Origin: Plectrocnemia conspersa
Taxonomy: Eukaryota; Arthropoda; Insecta; Trichoptera; Polycentropodidae
Length of the DNA stretch: 64,000 nt
Direction of reading: 5' to 3'
Assembly: GCA_009617715.1 (NCBI GenBank)
Contig: VTFK01000122.1
Location: forward strand, 186,001-250,000
Below the pieces are notes generated by a model. The model was not told the origin of the DNA and did not search any database. It saw nothing but the letters and a program-made list of their open reading frames with translations. Both the position numbers and the translations under genes were made by a program. Of this stretch, positions 37,450 through 49,469 are shown piece by piece. Position 1 is the first letter of the stretch. Each line of letters begins with the position of its first letter.

Positions 37450-37970
37450 AAACATTTGTTAATTTGTTAGTATACACCTAGGAGTGAGTTAATTTTATTA
37501 TTTTTTTATTTATATATTAAAATTTAATATTGCATTTATAGTAAATCAATGATTCTCAACGATTTATTGTTTTTATTTATTTTACTACTTTTTTGTATTG
37601 GTATGTTTTAATAATTTATATTACCATTTTCTATTTTTTTCACATATTTATTATGTACAATATTATTCGGATTTTGTGTATTTTTTTATATGACTAAAAG
37701 CTTTTAATATTTTTTTATAAAATTAATATTATAATATAATTCGAAACTTTTTAATTTATTGGTATTATTTTCTATAGAAATATTTTACAATAATTTAAAT
37801 TAAAAATATACTACTTGATTATAATGTTTTTCATTTAATATTTTTTCAGTTATATATGTTAATATATAACAATTATATAATATTATGTGTATATATATAA
37901 AATTATCTAGGGTACCTCAACAGTGAAAGATCGACCGCCGTATATGTACGGCGATACTCCTAAAAGCCTT
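37450..37970. repeat. Dispersed repeat copy 2, flanked by 71-bp direct repeats
   Basis: About 500 bp homologous to 2105-2600, ending with CGCCGTATATGTACGGCG at 37936-37953 (one mismatch from the perfect palindrome of copy 1). Outside it, imperfect 71-bp direct repeats lie at 37292-37362 and 38121-38191 (both begin TTTCAA-TAGATTTTC and end GAGCTTTCGCT or close to it). They may be internal repeats of a larger element or the product of a segmental duplication. Confidence 0.6.
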
Positions 37971-38227
37971 AATACACTTGCTTTGGATCTTTTGTGAACT
38001 ATTACAGATTCCTTCTCTTGCGCATAACTTTATGTATTATTAATTAATAATTAGACTTTTTCTATCTCTTGCAAATGAAAAAGAACCTAATCGTTGAACA
38101 TGTATGTAGCCATCCATGTTTTTCAATTAGATTTTCATTTAAGTGGTAGCAATGCTATAAACATATCATTTAAAGCCTTTGAGCTTTCGCTGTGGGTCGA
38201 TTTGAAAATCTTCAGCAGCAATTACAT

Positions 38228-38600
38228 TACAGTGGGTTGCCAAATTAATAGGGACAGTACCAATATTTTGTAATTTTCATGTTTACATTGCCTCTATTTT
38301 TAAAGAATCTTTTTTGCAGATAAATAACGAATATGGTGTTAAAATGTCCTTATTAATAAATAATAATTACTGTGCCTAAAATCTTTGCTGCTTTTTCTCA
38401 ATAGTTACAATTAAGTTTTAATTAAACTCATCTTTGTCAGAATTGCTAATTTATAAGATGATATAAATATTTTAGAACATATTAAAGCAATAAAGATGGC
38501 GACTTAGTTTTTATGTGATTTTATGAAATACTGTCTAAAGTTCCGCTACATTTTAAGATATGTAAAGTTAACTACAGTCTTTAATAGTTTGACCATATTT
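38228..38600. mobile_element. Remnant with one Tc1-like terminal repeat
   Basis: TA then CAGTGGGTTGCCAAATTAAT then AGGGACAGT at 38228-38258 has the form of Tc1-like insect TIRs. I cannot find the opposite TIR, and the following 350 bp has no readable transposase, so this is probably a truncated end. Confidence 0.4.
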
Positions 38601-38659
38601 TATTTAAATAAAAAAATCTAATCTTTTAAACTCATACATTATGTTTTTTAATATATTTT

Positions 38660-39330
38660 TAACTCCGGTATCGCTCATTATTTTAATTAGAGCGTCAACG
38701 TTGCCCATTTTATACAGTCTCACGTTACTAACGTTATTTTTTGCTCTTCATAGGCTTTTCCCTTGATAGGCTTTCTATCCTGGTGGGTCATAATTAAATT
38801 GCGGCTTCTCTTATGGGGTGGTGCCCCGTCTCAGAGTTTTCCTGGCGACAGTATATGTATATTCCGGGCTTAATCAAGCGGGCCCAGGATTATTACAGTT
38901 TCATTTGTATCCCGGCGTGGGACGGGCTTTTATCAGGATATTCTGATTATTCGACGTTTAACTTCCTCTACACACAACACGAGTTCTAGTAGGTTTTAAT
39001 TGCACTGGCTTTGTTACCAGAGTGTTAATCAAAGCCGGCCGTAGTATTATAACGGAGAATTGTGCCATGAAGCACTTTATGTGAATGAATACGAGCTAAT
39101 CTTTCCTACTTTACAGTCCAACTCTCATTCAACAAACGTATATGTACATATATGATAAAATATTTTGCGCTTCGTGGCAAAAGTTTATATTAAAATGTGT
39201 CGTAATAATAAAAGCTCACTTTGCCGGCTGCTGATGAGAGCAAAAGTTATGGACGTGTGAAGCAGATGATAATTTATTGTTTGGATGTTCGCGTGAATTA
39301 AATCTCTTTTTAACTCCCAAGCGTACATGC
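38660..39330. promoter_or_regulatory. GC-richer island, candidate conserved non-coding block
   Basis: Dense in homeodomain-like TAATTAAAT and GATTATT cores within GC-richer sequence; no ORF. This is the composition typical of developmental enhancers in insect introns, by inference only. Confidence 0.3.
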
Positions 39331-39571
39331 ATAAATGTAACATTTCATTAGCATGATCAAAAATCTTAATTTTGGAATCTGTATTACTGTCGAAAACTAT
39401 TGATCACATGTCAACGAAAATAATTTATTATATTTTACATATACTTTGGTAATTATGAACTATTATTATAGCTTCAATTCAATATATATAAGCCGTTGAT
39501 TTTGAAAATGGGTAAAGTCCATTTTGTTAAAAAAAGAGTTTGAGATAATTTTCATTAAATATGTTTTTAAT

Positions 39572-40024
39572 GGGGACCCGACAAAGCCGCGCCGGACAAT
39601 CCTGCGCCGACTAAGCCGCCCCGACATAGCCGCGCAATACAACCCCGACATTGCCGCGACGATAAAGCCGCGCCGACATTGCCGCGCAAATCAAAATTAT
39701 AGAATTGAATAAAATGAAAGAAAATATTTTTTTTAATTCTAATTATTTTGTTTTGTGGACAGCTCTATCACTAGTGATTCGCTTTTTGAACAGTTACAAA
39801 ATATACCGAAATGAAAATAAATCAATACAATATCATTAAAAAAAGGTTAGGTTGTTTGGTTCTACAGTGAAAGTCGGCGCGAGCGGCAGCGAGACGCCTC
39901 CCTTTTCCTATATATATTTGTAATTATTAATAAAAACTATGTTATAAAATGAATTTTGTTTTGACTTTGCGCAGCTATGACTTAGTTGGCGCAGGATTGT
40001 CCTGCGCGGTTTTGTCGGGGTGCC
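39572..40024. mobile_element. GC-rich-ended 453-bp MITE with 9-bp target-site duplication
   Basis: Long imperfect inverted repeats begin GGGGACCCGACAAAG on the left and GGCACCCCGACAAAA on the right (reverse complement). Both then continue through GGACAATCCTGCGCC and ACTAAG. GTTTTTAAT occurs on both sides (39563-39571 and 40025-40033). Left-arm subrepeats of a GCCGCGCCGACA-like unit (39585-39695) make the ends strikingly GC-rich inside AT-rich DNA. A 9-bp duplication with long TIRs points to a Mutator-like or hAT-related family. No ORF of its own is convincing. Confidence 0.75.
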
Positions 40025-40391
40025 GTTTTTAATCAATTGACAATCATAACTATAAAAAACAGTGTAATTTTTTTACTATGAATTTATTTTGGTAAATGAT
40101 ATTAATTGTTTGTTGATTTTCAAAGTGAGGAAGTCCACTCAAAATAAAATAATTTTAATAAAAATTAAAAAACGTTCTATCTTATTTAGTTTCCATAGTT
40201 ACGTGGAAATAACATTTTGAAAAATTTTAGTCTTACAAACTGATGGTTTTACACAGAAGTATGTTTAGAGAAGAATGTGATCGAGAAATTAATTAATTTA
40301 AATATTATATAGATACCAAAGAAGCAAAAATTTAGACTTGCCCCACTTTCAAAATCAACGGCTCATATGTCACTATGGACAACCTAACTTG

Positions 40392-40570
40392 ATTTTATTT
40401 TAGCAAAATCAAGGAAAACCTATTCTGTGATGATCGATTGGAAATATAGTTATTGTATATAAAAATCACTAATTCTGATATAAATTTAAAAACACTGAGA
40501 TTTATATTGGATTCGAACCCAGATCTTTTAGTTATTAGTTACCGACTATACCGCTGGTATATCATGCTGG
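40392..40570 (-). mobile_element. tRNA-derived SINE copy with A and B boxes, minus strand
   Basis: In minus-strand direction, AGCGGTATAGTCGGTAAC (A-box region) is followed by TGGGTTCGAATCC (exact B box). The body follows, with ATCGATCATCACAGAATAGG and ATCAAGTTAGGTTGTCC. This copy best defines the tRNA-related head of the family. An RNA polymerase III internal promoter is implied by the boxes. Confidence 0.7.
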
Positions 40571-40939
40571 TTATGTAACATAAAAGTTAATAAAAACTTA
40601 CTGCAAAGACGTTAAAATAAATTGCTTTTAATTAGGCGGTAATTTTTTTTAAATATTTTTTACATCATGAAGTAGTTTTTATTCGATATTTTTTTTGAGG
40701 ATATAAGTAGAAAATCAGATGAATAAAGTAGCTGGTATTCAATCAGTACAGAATGTACACCTAATATATAATAATATTAGAGGTTCATTCTGCGATCGTT
40801 GATACCGTTTCACAAACTTTTATGACAGTTCATAGTTCAATCATATTTTGATTATCCCCTATGCATAAACATGCGATTAATTTAATTTCAGTGCTAAATT
40901 AAATTGCCACACCGTATTAAAATATATATTTTACGTCAC

Positions 40940-41400
40940 TCAATCAAGTAACCAAACGAATTGATTACCCGTTTTATTAAACTCCCCATAAAATATGACA
41001 ATCTTCCAATAAACACCCGCGTTTCAATTTTCCAAAACGACAATAAAAAATCCGTATTCCCCGCATTATACGCACGTCTCATAAAAATAACAATTTACCG
41101 AAAATGCCTCGACTACATCTGGAGCGGTTTTCCGCATCGTTAAAACGTTTACGTATTAGCGTTGTTGTTACTCGCGTAAAATTCACGTTTTACGTTTTTT
41201 TGTTGCGTTATCTGGCAATTATTGAAATTTAACACTGTCCTATCCGGCTCCGGGCGATATCGGCTAATTCGAAGCAAACGTAGCCAAGTTGTCGTTAATT
41301 TTCCAGTTTCCGCATTTTACGTTCGCTCCGGTGAATCGGTCATAATGCGGTTATAAGCGAACGTTCGAAACGTGATTAAAATTTAAATTAACTTATTATG
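40940..41400. promoter_or_regulatory. GC-richer island, candidate conserved non-coding block
   Basis: Contains repeated CGTTTTACGTTT-like and TTACGTTCGCTCC words. The 60-codon frame 40961-41143 is not convincing. From 41400 to 44200 the DNA is AT-rich with an (AT)n run at about 41597-41615 and nothing else I can identify. Confidence 0.25.
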
Positions 41401-44199
41401 TCTATGTGCATTTGTTAATTAATATTTTAGGTTGTCAGCTGCAATTGCACGCGTTAATATATGTATGTTAAATGTGTTAATAGTTAATACTAGATTATCA
41501 CAGACAACCATTTGCTTGTATTTAAAAATAATATGTGTTATAGTTTGCGTTTAAAACATTGCGTTTCACAGTAATAATATTCCAAAGTAAAAAAATATAT
41601 ATATATATATATATTTCAGAGTAAAAAAAACCTACGTGCATTTAGAAATAAATTATTATAATAAATATATTTTCATTTTATATTAAGTTAAATTTTTTTT
41701 ATTTATTTACAAATTCTTGTTGGTCGATGTATAATGACATTTTATTACTTCATCTTTGTATTATATAAGTATATTGCTAATAGCTTAGACATCAATCAAC
41801 TTCATATTATTTGTCAAGCTTTGACGAATTATTGGTGCATCATTCTAGAATTTTATGATAAACCTATATTTTGATTTTATGTCGGTTTAAATATTATAAG
41901 TTTGTAATTGAGGTTATAATTTTACACTATTTGTAATATTAAATAATATATTACTTATTCTTAGATAGTTCAATTTTTTATTTCTAATAATCTGAAATTA
42001 TAATTAAATTAATACTTTTTTATAAATGTAATTATATGTTAGGAATAACTCATGTTCTAAATAAAATAATACATAAAACTTTTAGTTAGTTCAAACTACT
42101 TTTATACACTTTACCAGTAATTTGGAAACCAATTTTTTCTGAAACATTATATCATGTCATAAGACACTGACGGATTTTTAATCTATATTGCGTGTTATAG
42201 AAAATAGAGGTTAATTTTGCTTCAAAGAATTTATATATAATATTTAATCAGTCATATCTTTCAAGAATTTTCACAAGTAAGAATAATATGGCAATATTTG
42301 GGTTACGTACATATAATTTACCTCGCAAATTTATTTGTTTATATAATTGATATCATTATAATTACTTACATTATATTTTATAAAATTACTGCTATATTTA
42401 AATTACTAGATCAGATTTTAGGATATATTTAATTGATATTCTTTATTTAAGTAAAAGGCTTCAGGCTAAAAATATGCATACATACCCAGTTAATATAATA
42501 TATTGTTTTAAAAATTCGTGTACAGTTGAGTTATAATTAGTAATAATATATAATAGCAATTTACAAAATGCAATTTATTGCATTTAAACTTTGTTCTACT
42601 ATTTTTATGCAGCTATTGGAATAGTATTAGTAGTAATTTTTAATGAAGTATTTTGCAAATTATATTTTGTAAATTTTGACATTGTTCATGAGTTTATTTT
42701 TTAATGATAGGATTTTAAGTATTTCTCAGGATTATGATTATAATGTGAAAGAGTTTTGCTTTTGAGTTATCTATCAATTACCTTCGAATTGCTTTTATAT
42801 CTTATTAAGACCGTTTGTCGAAATAATTTAAAAACAGATTTTAGGTATTTAAATCATTTCTAAGTGAAGATTAAAAAACGTCTGATATACTTCAGCTCAA
42901 GCCAACATAAACCGCAACTAAGTGTTAGCAACAACAGGAACAATCTAGACAATGTTAGGAATCAAATAGGTTATTTTTTTTTAAATTACAATACATTTGC
43001 AGTTTATAATATATTAGCCCGTTTTTTTTTAAATATGCAACCTTGTATAATGCGAGGTATTTTAATTTCTTTAAATATTTTTTTATATTTTAGTATATAT
43101 TTTAATATATTACATATAAATATATATTCGAATATTTTTTTTGTTATTTGATATCTGAATAGTGTATAAAGTTGGAATTTCTAAGGGTACCGTATTGATA
43201 AATTAATGAAAATTGTACAACAATATTATTCAGCGGAAGCCGACCAAATAAATGCCTTTTATTAAATGCTGTCGACTGACTGTGATTTATGAACAGAATA
43301 GAGCCTTCTAAGTTTTTTTTCGTTTTAAAATTTAAAATATAAAATTAGCTTAAACAGTTGTTTTAAAACATAATCTTAATTACGCAGAAAGCCGCTGAGT
43401 GCGATTAAAAATTTGGCAATTTATATCTAGTTATTATTTTTAAACAAAAATAATAATTTAATATACAACAACTAAAATGGTGGTCTTAATTCGCTGAATT
43501 AACAGCTGCGTTCAGAGCAGGTAGTAAGAAAAGGGACAGGGATTTTTTGATTAACATTCCGAAAATATTGTTCAACAATTTATTTTGCATGACGGATTCT
43601 ATGAATTTCGATTAGCAAACATTTCGATATTTTTCCAAAATAATTTCTAATTTAAAAAAAAATACTGGCTAAATAATGACTATATTATCAAGTCGTAGGC
43701 AAAGATTTGTTTCCCGGCTAAATGAAACAAGAGTAAATCGTGCAAAGTAAATATTGTACATATGAATAATACGATAATATGCAAAATAAAAAAATACCGT
43801 TAAACAAACATGTATTTACATTTAATAATATCTCATTAAAAAAATTGAAACAAATTGATATTGTGATAATCAGTAAAAAAAAATTCTATATACAATGATA
43901 TATTTTGTAATTATATAAATACATAATAATTATTACATTTATTTTTTTATAGGTTCAAATTTATTAAGAATTCTTATGAAATTTTGATCATTTCTCATTT
44001 TTTTAGTATTGAGAAATACTAAAACTACCGACCCAAATTGAAATATCTTTACATAATTTTACTACATTTTTTCAAGTAACAAAAACCTTTGCAGTTTTTT
44101 TTGGCATATTTTCTTATTAAGTCTGTTCATTATGGTTTGCCCCTATTCATTGTTTATTAGTGTTTTGTTGAAATCCAATTTGTAGATGTGCATGTATTA

Positions 44200-45500
44200 T
44201 ACATTACATGCGAATTTATATAAGGCACGCGTAGTAATGGCATAACCGCGAATTATTCGCCAGTCCCCATTTAATTGTTTGTTTTTAATTAATTCGCCCT
44301 TGAGTGAAAATTAAATAAGGCCTGTGCCTTGAAAACGTTTTGCAAATGCCCGCAACGACGGTGGTCTCCTTAGAAGGCGAAGCAGCACACTGCAATATTT
44401 TTAGCCTAGAAGTCGACATCCCTTAATTGGAACTGGCACTCCAGCCCCCAACCCCTGAACTCCGCCCGCAGACTCTCTGTGTTTTGACACTAGAGAATGT
44501 TGAAGACGCCTCTGCTCCATGGCCTAATGTTTGTTTTATGAAAAATAAATGTGGATTATAAAAAAAACATATTACTATGTCACATGGGGGGAAATCTCAT
44601 AATATTCAAACAGTTGGTGACACAATATAAAAGTGGCTCACTTTGTGTGCGACAACGTTAACGTAGCAATTCCCTTTGACTAAACTTTCTATGCATTAAA
44701 TCATAAGTCGACATATTCCGACGAATACGGCTCGACTTTTGATATTATGTTCGCTCTATTTCGAGTTTAACTTCTATGTATTCAGATAGCAACGATATAT
44801 GCTTAAGCAGTATTATATATTTGTGATTCATTCAATGAAAATTATATTCATCGTAATAGATCAATTAAAATATGAAATACTAATAGTATTACTCTTGAGA
44901 TTTTGTGAACCGTGCCGAAAATAAACCCCGCAAATTAACAGCTTTGCACTTGCCACATTTTTCTTTCTAATTAACATCGTGTCCCTCCAATTTATGCGCC
45001 CGAAAGAATATAACCCCTAAAAAGCGGCCCTAAAGTCTTCTAATTGGATTAATGTGCAAACATTAAACGATGAGCTTCTCTGTCGTCCTGCAACGATATA
45101 AACAGGAGGGATTATGCCTTAATTATATTTCTTAATTTTGCACCGTAATCGTCGCAAGATAACATTAAAAGTAATCTGATTGGTACATAATTAAGAAACG
45201 ATACAAACGCTTATTTGCAACTTGAGATCTTTCACTATTCAATGATAAAGTTTGCGTGAAAGATTTTATATCACAATTTGTCACGTGTCAAGGTTGCAGT
45301 GTGTTATTTTAACTCTTTTCTTCTCGACGCGGTGTGTAGTGTTTTTGTTTTGTTTTTTACCTTCTGCGAGCTTTTCCGCTTTGTCGCCATTTTTCCGCGA
45401 CGCACTTCAGTCTTTCCCGCATCTGAATTGTCTTTAAGTTTTGAAGAGTAGTAGCACTCTGATGCAGAAGCCCTAATTAGCGACGATAGCGTACAAGTTC
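44200..45500. promoter_or_regulatory. Broad GC-richer block, candidate enhancer cluster
   Basis: Patches at 44220-44540 and 44890-45500 separated by AT-rich DNA. Homeodomain-like TTTAATTGTTTG, TTTTTAATTAATTCG and TTAATTGG cores are embedded. No ORF is convincing. A regulatory role is an inference. Confidence 0.3.
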
Positions 45501-45649
45501 GCGCTATGTTATTCAGTACGATTTTTTTTAAATAAAGAAAAAAAAATATTCTATAAATAAGGTTTTCCTTATACTCACATTTATATTTGATGAAGTAAAT
45601 TGAAAAATGGCACTAAGTTTTATTAACTAAAAAAATGGTACAAACATTT

Positions 45650-45787
45650 ATAAATGCCTGAACTATTATTATGTAATTATAATATTGATCGATACCCAAA
45701 TTTATCTCATCTCACTGATAATATCGTCATAAATAATTAAAATAAAATTGAACTAGGTCGTGCCAAATGATTATGCGTTTATAATGA
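45650..45787 (+). mobile_element. 5' half of a SINE split by a hAT-like insertion
   Basis: ATTATAATATTGATCGATA, TTTATCTCATCTCACTGAT, AAATAATTAAAATAAAA and AACTAGGTCGTG follow the order of the SINE body at 12380-12500. The matching 3' half resumes at 47226. Confidence 0.6.
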
Positions 45788-46139
45788 ATTTGGGATTTCA
45801 ATACCGGTCTGTGTATTTGGGATTTCAATACCGGTATTAGGGTAAAAATCTATATTTGGTACTACCGGTATTACAAAATGAAATACCGGTATTACATTTT
45901 TTTTAATTATATTTATTTGTTAAAAACAATATCTATGGCTTAGCACTACAAAAACGACGATTTACATATTGCTTGAAACCAAAAGTTGAGCTTACTTATC
46001 AACGTAAAATATCTATGAATATAAGCAGGGCTTTTTTTTTTTTAAAACAAAAAAAGGTGCCGAAGCTCAATTAAAAAAAATATATTAAAATATTATTTAA
46101 ATTAAATTTAAAGCAGCTTTTAATAATTAAATATTTTTT

Positions 46140-46453
46140 ATGAGTGATTTATTTATTTCAAATTTTATTTATATGCGACTATTGGTCAAAGTGTTTTCAA
46201 ACCGAATTTTGGTCAATTGGTCAAAAACAATTATCACTTCTCAGAAGTCAAAAAATTCACGTCAAAAAAATAAAATTATGTCTTGAAGTCGTAGTGGGAA
46301 CGCTCGGTAACGAGCGTTCTCACTGCGACGGCGACGGCACGATTTTATTGCTTTTGACGTGAATTTTTGACTTCTGAGACGTGATAATTGTTTTTTGTGC
46401 TCTTCTATTGGTCAAAATTTGGTTTAGATGTTCTTCATTTAATTATCACTCAT
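46140..46453. mobile_element. Foldback MITE, long inverted repeat hairpin
   Basis: Inverted arms of about 150 bp face each other across GTAA at 46307-46310. The innermost 9 bp (GAACGCTCG/CGAGCGTTC) are perfect. Outward, TCAGAAGTCAAAAA, TTCACGTCAAAA, CAATTATCAC and ATGAGTGAT recur in inverse order on the other side. Transcribed, it would form a long, nearly continuous hairpin. No coding potential. Confidence 0.7.
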
Positions 46454-46479
46454 TTAAAATCTTAATATTGTCAAAAAAT

Positions 46480-46650
46480 CGTGCGTTTTACGTCTATTAA
46501 TTTACATAGTTTATCTTACCAATATTGCCATATTTTCTGTCGTCATTTCAGTTATTGTTTTAGAATTTTTTTATTGGAACGGGCGATTTAGAAGTAACCG
46601 AAATTTTCTTACGTTTTTAAACTTGAGGTTAAGCTTTTAAATTTAAAAAA
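46480..46650. repeat. Fragment of a dispersed repeat shared with 7440-7590
   Basis: CCATATTTTCTGTCGTC, then a GTTATTGTTTTaGA-like block, then GGCGATT and AGTAACCG match 7465-7535 in the same order. The family is unknown. It lies inside the nested block at 45.79-47.22 kb. Confidence 0.5.
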
Positions 46651-47225
46651 GATTTTACGTCCGTATTTTCAAAAATATTTCAAATTTAATATGTAAATTA
46701 ATGAAAGTGAAATGGTACAAAAAGGCACGGTCACCTTATTGGTTTTTATTAGTACTCGTAGATAACACAATAAAGGATCAGCGTATAAAGTATTTTTAAA
46801 AGTACCTGAATGTAAGGAAGATTGTTTAAAAGCTTCTTATGAAATACGAAATATGCATTAGCAAATTCGAATTTTAATCTTCTTGTTTATTATATTTCCT
46901 AAAAAAATAAATAAAGACGACAATACTTTAGTTAATAATTTTAATATAATATAATTAAATTTAAAAAATAATTTAAAAAATCAATTAATTTAAAATACAA
47001 TTATAGTCAAAATTTAATGTAATATAATTTTTAAAATTTTTAATAATTTTATTATTTAATTACATATTCTTGGATTTTTTCGCAAAATTCGCAAGCATGT
47101 ATCAACATTTACTAATATTTCACAACATTCAGTTCGAATGAATGGGCATTTTTTAAAGAAAATAATCTCAATACCGGTGTTACCTAGAGATAAAACAGTC
47201 AATACCGGTATTATTGCAATCCAAT

Positions 47226-47290
47226 ACTTACTTAGTGGTTGTTGATTGTGTTAACCCTGTCGTAAGCACATTGAGCTAACGCTTTGTTCC
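47226..47290 (+). mobile_element. 3' half of the split SINE
   Basis: ACTTAGTGGTTGTTGATTG, then GTTAACCCTGTCGTAAGC and ATTGAGCTAACGCT match the 3' end of the SINE at 12590-12650. Confidence 0.6.
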
Positions 47291-47299
47291 AAGCATGCA

Positions 47300-47850
47300 C
47301 GAATAATATATACTCCCATACATATATATCTATATACAAGTCATTAGTAGTACTCTCCACTATTATTTTACGCGCGGATAATTCCATTTACACGAATATA
47401 ATACAAAAATTTTCAACGCTCTTGTACGTCTTTCAACCACGACATAGCATTCAAAGGGTTCAACCAAGTCTGAATTTCGACTTTCTAACATACCCGCGCA
47501 TATATCGTTCTGTACGCGGTCACGAGTTCTGCCCTTTGCACTACTCGGCTTTCAAAATTCTCCTACCAACTCGGACACTATTGTCTCGTTTTATCTCACA
47601 GATGCGACTCTCGCTGAGTGCATAGCACATCTATGACTTTTGCCTTTCGACAATGGCGGTGCGATTTGTCGCTAGAATTTCGCTGAAATATTGCCAGTTT
47701 GTCGCCGATCCGCCCACTTTTGTATCAATGCCACGCGAGCAGATTCGCTCATATGCAAATTCATAATTAAATACTGGAAATACTATAGGGTCTATGCGCC
47801 ATAAATTCTGATAAGATAATTTAAAATATAATATTTTCAAAACACAATGA
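47300..47850. promoter_or_regulatory. GC-richer block downstream of the nested insertion
   Basis: Two opposite short frames (47284-47625 + and 47631-47840 -) lie here. Neither has a good start: the first begins with TTG. No domain is recognised. Could be regulatory. Confidence 0.2.
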
Positions 47851-48569
47851 ATAAAAAAAATATGAGTCAGTCTGCCAGAAGTCGTGACGGAGTGTCTTCA
47901 GATGTATATGTAGATAGTGTGATTAAATGGCGTTAATTAAATGAGGTAAGATTCACTTATGATTCTAAACACGTCATGATAATAAAGAGTGTAATTGTAC
48001 TTGTACACCATTCAAATCGATTATTTTTTTATAAATATACAGTTTAACGAGTTGGCACTTAGAACCTATAGGATTTCCATCTTTCGATTATTGTGTGCTT
48101 GTAAGGCGCCACAGCGAAACGAGTCGTTTGTAACTAGTCTGTATTATGTTATGAGTTGTAACAATGTAGAAGTATCTGGGTTATGCTTCGTTTGTCTGTT
48201 GGGATGCTGTGTTTTTACATTGTGCAATCGCCTTACTCAGATGACTCAGATGTGTACTATATTGTTAATCTTATAAATTATAACTAGATACAGAACATTA
48301 CATGCTATTTATTTATGTGATATTATAAGTCTATAATAAAATGAGATTATAAAATAGTTTTATAATCTCGATTTATATGATTTGTAAGAAAACACAATGT
48401 TTTTTCTTTAATGGGTCTCAAAATTTTGATCAAATTACATGACGTGCAACTTGATATACCATTTTTTTTAATTAAAACATATATTTTAATGATAAACTGT
48501 GATATATATGTATATATTTTAATAATAATAGTCTCTAGATTATAATTATGATTTTATAAAAAAAAGTAA

Positions 48570-49050
48570 AAATTTTGCATAAAATTTCTGTTATAATGCC
48601 TGCATTACAATCTCTGGAAGTATGCCAAGGTTGGCCAAGGACGGAGAATATAGTGGGTTACTTCGGGGTTACTTCGATCGAGTTACCGAGAACGGGAGGT
48701 AAAGTGGGGGTATTCAGTCGACTTGGCCAGCTTCGAGCGCTTCCGAACATTGTCGTTATTATTTTCCGAGTCAAAAGGACCGAAGTCGGAACTGCTCTTT
48801 CGAGCGCGAGCGGTGAGATACTTCCCCTTTCGCTCTCTCGCGTGTTAAGTGACGAGAGTGAGAGAGATAATGATATGGTTTTTCGCAAACTGAGATAGAA
48901 CGAGTAACTCGATTCAATTTCTGTATGCGCGTAGGCGTCCTATGGTCAACACGCACGTCAAGCGCTGCATCGTAGTCACGTGGTCAAGGTATAATACCAC
49001 ATGCTTATCGGAGACTTCAACAGACTCTTACTGACATCTTTGAATATTTT
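48570..49050. promoter_or_regulatory. GC-rich island with GAGA-type repeats
   Basis: Contains CGAGAGTGAGAGAGATA near 48852 facing CTCTCTCG near 48832, plus AGCGCGAGCGG. Frames in several registers overlap, so coding is unlikely. GAGA-type sites are typical of insect promoters and Polycomb or enhancer elements. Confidence 0.3.
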
Positions 49051-49469
49051 AGGGCACCAAAAGGGATTAATTATATTTTTGATAGTATATTCTTCTAACA
49101 TTTTATATATCGTTAATATATTTTTTTTCGTATAAAATTAAATAATTAAAAAATAATTAGTGGTACTTGATTTTGTTAAAAAAAATCGTTTCGAATATCC
49201 TTATGTATTTTTCTAGATCGGTTTATATAAACGTGACACCATAACGAATTCTTATTTAGAATCGATGGCGACAAATTCTAGGATAGTCACAGATGTGGTG
49301 TTCGTATTCTGAAATATCATTTTTATGCCTTATGGCATTTTGCAAAAGCCGACAAAGATTTTGCGTAAATTGAATATTTACGACCAAAAAGTTTTCACTG
49401 ATATTGTATTGGTGAGTGCCTACACAAACTTAATAAAATGACAATTTAAAATTTGCGATTATTTGGTTC

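Larger units (their letters stand above)
45788..47225. mobile_element. hAT-like element with ATACCGGTAT end repeats, inserted in a SINE
   Basis: Both ends carry AATACCGGTATT palindromes (45808-45900 and 47165-47215). The outer sequences TTGGGATTTCAATACCGG and, inverted, TTGGATTGCAATAATACCGG form imperfect TIRs. The flanks are the two halves of one SINE, so the insertion interrupts it. No transposase ORF is seen. A hAT-like internal end (CAGGGCTTTTTTTT then GGTGCCGAAGCTCA, 46027-46072) and a foldback MITE lie within, so the interior is itself composite. The exact duplication is unclear. Confidence 0.5.

Noticed and set aside
44222..44245. TAAGGCACGCG, matching the first 11 nt of miR-124
   Set aside because: The following bases do not continue the mature sequence and no precursor hairpin is seen around it.
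47284..47625. 113-codon frame
   Set aside because: Begins with TTG inside the tail of a SINE; no domain.
48575..48956. Three overlapping frames on both strands in the GAGA-containing island
   Set aside because: All three cannot be coding, none shows a domain, and Ser/Leu/Arg repeats arise from the GAGA/CTCT sequence.
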